DNA of 64,000 nt. Source: Otatea glauca. Its lineage: Eukaryota > Streptophyta > Magnoliopsida > Poales > Poaceae. Positions within the stretch are counted from its first letter, which is position 1, and every line of letters begins with the position of its first letter. Below, piece after piece: positions 54,728-64,000 of the stretch. The position numbers and the translations under genes were made by a program. Where the stretch lies: contig JAYEVK010000352.1 of the NCBI GenBank assembly GCA_036346275.1, positions 62,001 to 126,000 on the forward strand, written 5' to 3'. The notes under the pieces were generated by a model that ran no database searches, was not told the origin of the DNA, and saw only the letters and a list, made by a program, of their open reading frames with translations.

Positions 54728-57700
54728 TGTAACGACCTGAAAGTTTGGAACAGTGGAAAATAAACAATTTAAATCTTAATATAGTGGTTTTGAAATTCTA
54801 GGTATTATTTGCTCCAATTAGAATTTCTTAGAATTTGTGTTATTGGAAAAGATTAAATAAAAAGGGAAAAGCAAAGAAAAAGGTAAAAAGATGAAAATAA
54901 AATTTAGAAAATTTTATCATGAGTCCTATTTGAGCTGGTCATAATGTTTGACCAGTAACTAGAATTTTTATAAACTTAGGGGTAAGTTAAATAAAATATG
55001 TATCTACTTTTTGACTAAAAACAGTGAATCAAAAAGTGGAAAGAAAAATAATTAATGTCACAAAAATCCAAGGAAATTTATAAAAATCCTTGGAGATATG
55101 ATGCATCACTGGTAAAATTTTTATAATTAAATGATTTGAAATAAGCCTTTTAAAAATTCAAATACAGTGGGTCCAAAATGTAAGGAAAATGATTGTCAGA
55201 ATTTTTATAAAATAATGGGTCATGTTTTTGATTTAAAATTTTACATTAGTCCAATTATAAGGGTTGGAAACTCTCCAAAAAGTTTCAAAAATAAATCCTA
55301 GAAAATGAACCTGTAATTAAATCAAAAACCGAAATCAAAGTTTAGAACCAGGGTACAGTGTCAGAATTTTAATAAATTTCCCAAAATGAGTTTTTGTCTC
55401 AAAATTTTCCAGTAGATGTGTGACTATCAGTAGTACTTAGTCAAAAATTTTGGAAAAATCTGGAATTAGTTTAGAGCTTAAACCAATGCGAAATCTAGAG
55501 AATTCCCGTTCTGTCTTATCACATTAAAATCGGTTATCTCGCTGACAAGTGGGCCCGGCCCTGTTGAAGCGTTGACGCGCTGGTCAGCCGAGGCGAGGCT
55601 GTCTCACTGCCGGTGGCCCCGCCCCACCCGTCGACCTCGGATCGCGATTTCCTTCCCTTTCTTCTCCTGGAGGCGAAGTCGCTGACACCGCCGTCCTTCG
55701 CGTCCGATTCATCACCTGCTCCCGTCCGGCGCAAGCGATGGCCTCCACGTCGCGAGGAGTCTTCCCCACGTCTGTGCTCGGTCAATCGTGGTTGAGCCGC
55801 GTTGGAGAGACGGCAGCGTCGCAGCTCGCGCTCGGTACAGAAGAAGCCGACCGGAGTAGTGCGCCCAAAACCGTGAATGCGATCAACCTCACTTGGCTTT
55901 ATGCCTTGCCCTCGCGTCGCACTTCTTTGCTGCTCCTCTCTTTTTCCACTTCACCGAGCTGGGAGCCTGGGAGGCGTCATCTTCCCCGTTCGTCCGCAGG
56001 AACCCGAAAGGGGGGAAAACGTGGAATCGGGTGAGTCTTTCCCCAATTTTCCGAATTGACCTCACCTCGAGCTTCTCTAGCACCCAAGGGTTACTGATCA
56101 CTCGCTATTTTGGCTTCATTTCTCTCGTAGCGCCGCCGCATCGCCGCTCTTCTTCCTCCCGGCCGGCGCACGGTGGCAGCTCATTGCAAACCTTCTCCGA
56201 CCCAGCCATCCGGTGAGTTCGAGTCCCCTAGGGTCACTGTAGCTCGCCTAGCCCTAGTTCACCGGAATGGTAGCCGTTAGCCGAGGTTTCGCCGTCGCAG
56301 CCATGGCGCCGCCGCACCCTCACGGTGGCGGCCACCTCCCGGCGAATGGATACCACCCATGGGTGCGCACGGGTGTGCTGGTGCCCATGGTGCTGGCCAT
56401 TTCGCCGCGGCGGAGCTAGTTCGCCGGCGGCGAGCGAAAGTCCGAGGTGCCCTGTTCTGGGTCACTGACCGGTGGGACCCAGACGTCAGCGAGGCTGGGG
56501 GTTTTAAACTCATTTTTGGCGCGCGCAGCGAAACCGTTTTCTCTGATTGAAAGCGCATTTTGCAATTTCAGTTGATTTTCAGAAACCGGCCAAAATTCAA
56601 ACGCTTGTAACTTTTGAATCATCTGGCCAAATTGAGTGAAACAAATTTCTAAATTCGTATAAAATTCTGTAGTTTCAGAATATACAAAAATTTATGAAGA
56701 TGAGTAAAATGTGATTTTAGAAAAAATTAAAGAGAAGCTTAACTGTAAATAGGATGTTATGAATAAAATATTTTTGGGATGATCCATTTAAGGAAAAGTA
56801 AATTTTTGTTGAGTCTCTGGGTTATGAGTATTTCAAATAAACAACATGTTCTCTTGATACTTTATTATATAACATGTTTGCTTAAAAATGAATATTAAGC
56901 ATGAAAAATGAAATTGAGTAAATGAAAGAAAAGATTAAAGTTTGAATGTTTAAAAGTTCATTCTATTGAGGTATAAATCATGGGGAGTTGCTCTTGTAAA
57001 AATACTTAAATAAAAGTATATGAGGTAATTGTTCAATTAAGAAAAACAACACTAGTTATAACCAAAATAGATATAATTTGCTATGAACAAGTTCAAAATA
57101 ACTCAAATTCACTTTTAGAATGTTTTTAAGATCATGCCCTAATGTCAGGATGAAAATGGATAAAACATGTTGAATAGTTTAGTAATAAATGAAAATGAAA
57201 AATTGAAAGGTTATAAGTTAGTTTTTGATGTTCATATAGCCCTTTTCAACATATGATAAAATGGATTATATGAATGAGAAGAAATGTAAAAATGGTATAG
57301 AAGCATTTCAAAAAGTATATTCTAGTATATTCTGGAAAAAGAATGATATTTTGTTAAGGTTTGTATGCAAAACAAGTTAAGGGAATGAGTCTACTTTTTA
57401 TTTTTTGCTGAATGATTGAAACAATCAAGCTTTTTCAACCCTGTGTAAAATAACTCATCCAAGTAAGAAATTTTTGAAGAATAGTGTAGAAATGATAAAA
57501 AAAGTTTGTTCTACTAGATTCCAGAAAAATATTCTGTTTTAGAGTTTTGGTTCACTTAGTTTTCATAAGTGTAATAACCTTAAGTGATATGATGTAGTCC
57601 TTTTTCCTTGGCCAGTTTTGTAGCTAAGTCTAGAGTTCAACCAAGCCTGTTCTTTAGTAGTTTTCAAGTTTCATCCAAACCCTAAAAGTTAAAAGAAGTT

Positions 57701-59728
57701 GTTAGACTTGATAATTAAGGTATGCTCTAGCTAACTCAAGACTTAAACTCAAATTTCTGTAGTCGATGCACATCAATCTTGTTAGGTTTATAACCCTAGA
57801 TGATATAGTTTTTCAAAGTGCCCTCTTCTTGGTTCTTTTGAGAAAAACAGAGAGGTTCTGTTTCCTCTGTTTGTTGCATCCTCCAAAGAAGCAAATGAGC
57901 AATCATTTCATTTCAAATAATTTTAGCATCTATAATTCGATGTTTAAATTCAAATATTTCATGAATAGCGTTTTACTGTTTGATTGAATTGTGTTTACTG
58001 TTTATCATGCATTTTCTTTTGCCATTTGAAGTTTGCTGATATTCTCTTTTTCTTCTTGTTACTTAACAGTAGAGACCGACATCATCGAAGAAGAAGAAGA
58101 CGGTTCTGCATTTCAGATTTTATTCCCGGTGATTTGCAAGGCAAGCAACTCCTTGATCACGTTGAGCCCGATAATTCACCTACTATATGTTGTTTTGCTT
58201 ATGTACAGTGCATCCGGATAATTCCCCATAAAAGTGCTATTTTGGGTTAGAACTGTAGTTAATCCTGTAAATTATGGTTTGTCTCAATCTGTATGGACTT
58301 GTGAACCTTGTAAACCTTAGATTGAGCTAGACATACTTAATGTCATGTTTGGGTATAACCGCTAGCATAATAATATTTCCTGCTTAAGCCTCTCATTGGT
58401 GTTTTCAGTCTTTTCAACTGTCATATGATCTTTTGGGAACTGGTTGATGATAAATTGCTAAAAACCCTCAAACAAAATTATGTTTTGACGCGGGTGGTTA
58501 TTTGGCGCTAGCCGGTTGTGCAAAAGGATTTGCACGTAGCTAGGGTGGAGTATCGCCCGTGTCAGATTAAGGACCGAGCAAATGGGATGTTGTAGAACCA
58601 TGTTTCGTGCAACCACAAGGGCTTGTATGGGCGGGTCTTAGCTTAATAAGTTGTTTAGATTTGGCTTTGCATCTATGGAAGGCGGGAGATTGCACAGGCA
58701 GTCCGGTCAGTGCATGCAGTAGGGTTTCTACATACCAATGCAGCGGTGTACGCCTTGCCACAGACAGAGGCGTGGTGTGTGTGTGATAATGTGGATCCAC
58801 GGCTTGGGTGAGTGTCTCTGTCTTCAGGGCGAGGGTTAACGTCCCGGGCTGGTGTAAAGCCATATCTAAATAATGTAACAGCTTTGTATGATCTCCTTGC
58901 CAACACACCGAAGGAAGTGTGTTGACTGGCCTGGCAAAAGAGGTTGATCATTCCTTGTGGGTAAAGTGTACACCTCTGCAGAGTGAAAAATCTGATCGAT
59001 TAGCCGCGCCCGCGGTAATGAGCACTTGGGGAAAATCCTCCCAATGCTAGAGTTTTGGTGATTTCCAAAATGGGTTAGGGATTTTGAGAAACTGTTTCTC
59101 AACCATCTTTTGTGTCAAAGGATCGACACCGGGGTTATATGTAGTCGGGTAGACTGGGTTGAAAATCTGGAATATTTGCTTACAATTTCTGTCTTTCAAT
59201 TACTTTTATTAAAATGCGAATGTTGCAATCTATTATGCTTATTTACTTTAATGTTTTCATTCAACTGCAAAATAACCATAGCCTGTCATTTGCTCAACCT
59301 GCATAATTACTTAAATGCATCTGTGAACCAATATAAGTCTTGCTGAGTACCAATGTACTCAATCTTGCATCTGCTGTCTCAGAGGAAGAAGACTGCGAAT
59401 TGCCGGATGACGCGTTCTTTCAGGCAGGTCTCGGGGGTTTTGACGATAGTCTCTTCTAGGTTGCCTAGTCAGTGCCTGAGGGTTTAGTGGGCAACCGCAA
59501 GGCTGTTTGGAGTTTTAGTTCCTTTTGGTTTCTGTTTTATTTCCGCTGTTAAAATGGTTCAAATTTGTACTGAACTCTGTATAATTATTTCAGTTATGTA
59601 AGATCTTCTATATGTTTGCGTGTATGATTTTGGTACGAATGTTGTAAACATGTGAGTGCTAGCTACTGATCCAGGGAATAGCACAGTAATCACATGGAGT
59701 TACCTGTTCATCAGAACGGGGTCTCACA
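54728..59728 (+). repeat. 5.0-kb solo LTR, Tekay-like
   Basis: It starts TGTAACGACCTGAAAG and ends GGGGTCTCACA, with the target duplication AAAAG on both sides (54723-54727, 59729-59733); copy A shows the empty site. Module order equals the LTR at 8769-13290: GC-rich promoter zone (55540-56560), AT-rich zone, CATCGAAGAAGAAGAAG block (58080), dyad module (58900-59030) and terminal hairpin (59649-59696). There is no internal region, so the element was lost by LTR-LTR recombination. Small GC-rich frames here are not genes. Confidence 0.93.
59649..59696 (+). other. Two-tier hairpin near LTR 3' end
   Basis: Outer stem CATGTGA/TCACATG, inner stem GTGCTA/TAGCAC, 3' bulge AGTAA. It ends 32 nt before the LTR terminus. 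Confidence 0.7.
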
Positions 59729-59733
59729 AAAAG

Positions 59734-61371
59734 TTATAGTTTGTATGTAGATCCTTAATCAAAATATTCTTCTCATGCATAGAAAGTCAAATGGTTAAAA
59801 TTTGATCAAATGAAATCAAATCTTGGTAAAACTGGTTTTGTTATACTCCTGAGGTCACAAGGATACCAAATATGTTAAAAAATATTTAGGTTTTTCCATG
59901 ATTAACATCACATGCTTAATAGTCGAAGTTTCAATGCATGAAAAGTCCGAATAGTCATAACTTTCGCAATAGATATCAAATTTGATGAAACCAAATCCTA
60001 GGACCTTGAAAAATGATACCCTTTCTAGCTATGAAGAAATATCTCACATATGTGCAAGTTTGAATTAAGTCCATATTAGGCCTTAATGTTCACTTATATG
60101 AAAACAATCTCGGATAAAAGCAAAATATCATGGAATCTACTTTAAAACACTCTTAGAGACAAACCCTGCTAATGCCAGAAAAATGGTTAAATAGTCTTAT
60201 GAGGTGCAGTCATGATCTTAAAACGAAAATTGAACCTTTATCGCGTAGATTTTAGAAACGTTTAAGCCTTTTCGGCAGCCTGTAAAATATCTCGTCTAAA
60301 TGCAAATTTTATGAAGATTAGCCTAGAAACACACATAAGTATATGTACTACCATATTCATATTCTAGAAAAATATTTTTATTACAACAAGCTTTGCATCT
60401 AAATCCTACTAGTGCAATAATCCTAAGTGTTATGGTCGCTAAAGCCCTTTATTTGAATAGTTAAGCTTAAGAAACCTTTAGCTAAAGTACTTGTGGCGCA
60501 AGAATCATCATGTCATCATATGTATGCAGCCAATAGCCTTAGTTTGTAAACCCAACATGTATAAATCATCTTTGTGCATAAAATCTTAGGGCTAAAAACT
60601 ATTCACCCATAATGCTTTAACTAATGACTTACTTCTACTAATCACAATAATTTTTGCATCTTGAAATAAAAATAGTAAATACAAGAATACCAAATTTTAG
60701 CTCTTGAATTTGTAAAACAAAGAAAGGTAATCTACCGAAAACAAGAATTTGTATCATCGCTTAACCTAAAGTTGCTATTAATATATATGGGAATAAAGGC
60801 GGACTAACATAAATGAATAAAATCATAAAACCCTAACTACACATGTTTTCTATAACAAGTCTTTATTTGGTTTCTGTCTGTCTTCTTTTTGCCCTTATAG
60901 AAGTTTTGTTATTTGCTATATTTCCGTTGAACGACGTGTAGAGCCCGACGTCATTGATTCTGTCGTAGACTACGCCAACTGCAACCACGACTATGTCATT
61001 AACAACAATCAAGCATGGCAAGCACACCTTTGATCATATTGATCCCAATGTTTTAACTCTCATTTTGTTTTACCAAATCAATTTATGCATACGTTTATTT
61101 TCTGTAAATTTGCTATATTGTGGTACTAGTAGATATACCTGTTGTCTCATGAAACCTCCTAGATATGCATTGACATGTGAACCTTGATAAACCCAGAAAT
61201 TAAGGTTAGACAATATATAATGTCAATTTGGGTATATGCGATTTAATAATCATGCTTAGCTATGCTTTAGATTTGGGATGAATAAATTGGATAAACTGAT
61301 CATAGGACTAGTACTGTATGCACATAGATTCTCATTTTCGCATAAAATGCAAAAAATGGGAGTCACTCACA
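59734..61371 (+). repeat. Old Tekay-like LTR, copy B, right part
   Basis: This continues 53828-54727 after the solo LTR and ends GAGTCACTCACA at 61371, matching 15493-17131. The frame at 60993 is a short artefact. Confidence 0.75.
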
Positions 61372-61628
61372 GTTTTTGATGTGAAGAAATGACAATGCAA
61401 ATGGTTAAGGAAATACATGATAAATGTCCTTTAACCAGAAAGCTCTTCTAGTTTTTTTTCTTGCAGGTCTAAACACAGGGTGCCAGAAAGGTTAATTGGC
61501 ATTAGTAGTGGTGTATGTAAGAATTGTTTAACATGTTAATTTCTTGCTAGTAGCCTTTGTTTTGTTTCGTTGCCATTTATCTTGTCATGTTAATGTCTTT
61601 AAAATGGTTTTCACTTTACATGTCATTA

Positions 61629-61996
61629 ATGTTGCTGTCATATGATGAATGTTAGAGTTTAGGCTGCGTAAGCTACGTCTCCCGTTCAAGGGTGTTTGTT
61701 TATAAACATGCCAAAATGGCATATTTATAAGCAATCAGTCTCGAATTGTTCATGTTTTTTGGACAGTTCGAGAATATGTGATTCGGGCAAGTTTCTGAGC
61801 TGTTGTACTACTCCAAAGTAGATTTCGGAAGCATCTTCCTGGTGTTCTCCAGATACACACCCCTCTTGACCTATTGTCAAAACGTGTATATAGAGAATAG
61901 CGGAGAAATGCTGCCAAAATTTTCTTTAGAGTTGTACAATGGCTTAGGAACTTGCCCGAACCACATATCCTCGAATGGGATTATGACCTAACCTTT
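61629..61996 (+). repeat. CACTA structured leader module, copy 3
   Basis: This duplicate of 17390-17757 has the long foldback at 61767-61861 with 61881-61975. The first stem (61699-61729) has acquired a mismatch relative to copy 2. Confidence 0.7.
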
Positions 61997-62272
61997 TGCA
62001 GATTAGGAGTTATCATTAGAACGTGCTTAGTTAGTCAACAGATAGACTTTTCTTTAACATCATCTATTAATCTGTTACTTTACTACAATATAATACAACA
62101 ATTATATGCTATGAATTATCCTTTAATCTAGTACTTTACATGATTTTTTCCAAGTCTACAAAAGTGCTATGAATTGTTTTCTCTCAAGTCAAATATATGA
62201 CCATGTTAGATCTACACATATTCGAAATATCTCAAGTAGAGAGCATCGGCTCCTCGCCAGACAGAGTAGAAG

Positions 62273-62548
62273 GTGCTGCTGAGGGGCCGATTCAAGGTTC
62301 CAAATGTTGAGGGCCCAAGTAAGGTGAGGAAGTCCCGAGGACCGAACAAATGGGCCACAGCGAGAATGCTACAGGTTCTTCACTTCAATGCCACAGGGGT
62401 TTGCATGGGTCCTCCCAAGTACAAGGGACGATATTGGTTATTCCTTGGCCAATTGGTGAGGGAGAGAGTGCCCATCACGGTTAAGGATTGGAGGAAGGAA
62501 GTCAGCGCTGAGCAGAAGAATGCGATATGCATGTGTATGGACTGTTAA
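62273..62548 (+). pseudogene. TNPA-like CACTA protein fragment, copy B
   Basis: Same 91-residue frame as 18034-18309, with only a few replacements (for example LRG for LTG near the start and NKWA for NEGA). It ends ERVPITVKDWRKEVSAEQKN. It shares the reading with copy A because it lies in the duplicated block. Retention of the open frame in both copies may simply reflect a recent duplication. Confidence 0.6.
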
Positions 62549-62724
62549 GCATGTTTGTGTTCTATATTATGAATGAATGTGATATATGTGTTATAATAAA
62601 GTGTTTGTGTTCTGTGAATGTGATATGTGCATATTGTGTTTAATCTATGCTATGTGAATGTGATATGTGTGCATACTGTGTGTAATATGTGTTGTTTTTG
62701 GGAGGGTGGACAAATGAGAAATAG

Positions 62725-63031
62725 CACTATCGTCATCACAATCGTTTCTTTATAAGAGTGAGGCCGTCATCACTATCGGTTCTTTATAAGAGGCGATTGT
62801 GGTGAGGCCTCATCACAATCATTTCTTTATAAGAAGCGATAGTGATGAGGCTCTCATTACTATCGGTTTTAAGCAAGAACCGATTGTGATGATATCTTTA
62901 TCACAATCGGGCGAAAACCGACCCGGCTATGGTAGTGTCGTCCCATCACTGTCTAATGACTTTGTATCGCTATCAGAACCGACCGTGAAGACGAAAAAGA
63001 ACCAATTATGATGTATATTCTTGTAGTAGTG
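62725..63031 (+). repeat. Uninterrupted CACTA right subterminal region
   Basis: It starts CACTATCG, continues through ATCACAATC/ATCACTATCGG repeats, and ends ATTCTTGTAGTAGTG at 63031. It is the intact equivalent of 18486-18592 plus 44064-44263. Confidence 0.8.
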
Positions 63032-63484
63032 TGTGTGCTGATCTTGTGTTTTGAGATATGTCCATGTTGTCATGTATGGAATGCACCTTCCTCCTTCTGT
63101 AACATGCCTTATGTGCAAATAAGTTCAGCATGTGCAAATAAGTTCAGTCGCATGTAATTGCCAAAGTTATGTACTGGATTCAAAGTTAATGTGAACCGAA
63201 AGTGTCCAATGCACAATCATGGCACATGTTTATCACCTCTATCACTGATCCAAGAAAAAAAATTGTGTGTGTGGGTGGGTGTGTGGGGGCGGGGGGCGGG
63301 TTGTATCAACCAACCTCTGCCCTAAGAACTAAGAGATCGTCTGATTCCAACGCAACTCAAGAACGGGAAGCTAGCTAGGAATTAAGATCATAGGCAGGCA
63401 AAATCAAGAACCACTATCAATCGGTTGCCTCCCCGTCTAGCAAGAACCTATCCAGAAACAACACAAAAGAGCACCCATAACACA

Positions 63485-64000
63485 TGTAAGGACCCTAATC
63501 CACTGATTCGAACCCACTGTGTTTACCGCACTAGTCCCAGGATCAACGCTAGTGCACACAGCTCAACATCGGTACATATCACATCATACTCAACGATAAT
63601 AGAATAATAGTTCATTTATTGATATAGCTAAATGTATGATCTTATGACCGACTTACATTATTAAGCCACGCAGGGCAAGACTGGAAATATAATCTAATAA
63701 TTAAGCAGCGGAAAGTAGAAAACGTAGATAGCTCATCAGTTCACCACAGGCAACCGACAAGGCTCGGACCCTAATGACTCGTGTCTTCCTGGACTTCCTC
63801 TTCCAACACAGGTGTAGATTCTTCAACTGTTGATTATTGTTGTTTGGCAAGGGTGAGTACTTAAGCACTCAACAAGTTGTGCACAGAATGCAATTCTATG
63901 TATCTATATGCAAGGCTTATTCCAATGGATAGGCTATCATGGCTATTTTGCAATAAGCAGCATTTATGAACAAATACAGTAAATAGATTGTAAAGACTGT
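63485..64000 (-). repeat. LTR 3' end in reverse orientation, runs off window
   Basis: On the plus strand it begins TGTAAGGACCCTAATCC, so on the minus strand the LTR ends GGATTAGGGTCCTTACA. Its terminal hairpin (63517-63561) matches that of the LTR at 50533-53320. Sequence to 64000 resembles the inner part of a Tekay-like LTR (TGCTGAGT-like ACTCAACAAG near 63865). The element continues beyond the window. Confidence 0.75.

Larger units (their letters stand above)
53828..63478 (+). repeat. Duplicated block, copy B
   Basis: It matches 14593-18592 followed by 44064-44690 in the same orientation. Relative to copy A it contains a 5-kb solo LTR (54728-59728) and lacks CACTA-2: the target at 62829-62831 is a single ATA. 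The right end of visible homology is the start of a reverse LTR at 63485. Confidence 0.92.

Overview
This window is repeat-dense nuclear DNA of a grass (Poaceae). I infer this from the TE families: Tekay-type chromovirus Ty3/gypsy elements with LTRs of 2.8 to 5 kb, a RIRE2/Dasheng-like gypsy, a Ty1/copia element, grass-type CACTA (En/Spm) transposons with palindromic subterminal arrays, and a Tourist-type MITE. I see no intact host gene, tRNA, rRNA or CRISPR. Almost every long reading frame belongs to a transposon, and most are frameshifted or carry stops. The species cannot be fixed from the sequence alone.

Layout. (1) 1-3890: left part of an old CACTA element (CACTA-1) with subterminal repeats, a TATA-like box, a structured leader and a decayed TNP2 transposase. 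(2) 3891-13290: Tekay chromovirus without a 5' LTR but with gag, protease, RT, RNase H, integrase, chromodomain and a 4.5-kb 3' LTR. (3) 13291-17131: 3' part of an older LTR of related type. (4) 17132-18592: second copy of the CACTA leader, a TNPA-like fragment and the CACTA 3' subterminal region. (5) 18593-44060: a 25.5-kb CACTA element (CACTA-2) with CACTAC/GTAGTG ends and an ATA target duplication. It carries TNP2 and a TNPA/Ulp1-type gene on the minus strand and is itself interrupted by a complete 8.2-kb copia element (20346-28558, target duplication CTCCC) and by a 4.3-kb non-autonomous CACTA (CACTA-3, 37276-41587, target duplication CCT) carrying a captured SAM-domain gene fragment with an intron. 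(6) 44064-46393: end of the interrupted CACTA, flank and a Tourist MITE. (7) 46394-50532: 5' half of a RIRE2-like gypsy interrupted by a copia solo LTR. (8) 50533-53827: a Tekay-like 5' LTR with primer site and a truncated interior. (9) 53828-63478: a second copy of 14593-18592 plus 44064-44690, interrupted by a 5.0-kb solo LTR (target duplication AAAAG). (10) 63485-64000: the end of another LTR in reverse orientation, running off the window.

The two duplicate blocks serve as each other's empty sites. Copy B shows the uninterrupted target of the 25.5-kb CACTA-2, and copy A shows the uninterrupted target of the 5-kb solo LTR. This gives a relative order: old LTR in CACTA, then duplication, then CACTA-2 in one copy and the solo-LTR element in the other, with copia and CACTA-3 entering CACTA-2 later.

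The most interesting structures are non-coding. One is a roughly 95-nt-arm foldback in the CACTA leader, present three times, in which most arm differences are G-U compatible. Another is a two-tier hairpin that sits 32-33 nt from the 3' end of four different LTRs, with stems that differ in sequence but keep their pairing. A third is duplication of the 5' regulatory module in front of both genes of a CACTA element.
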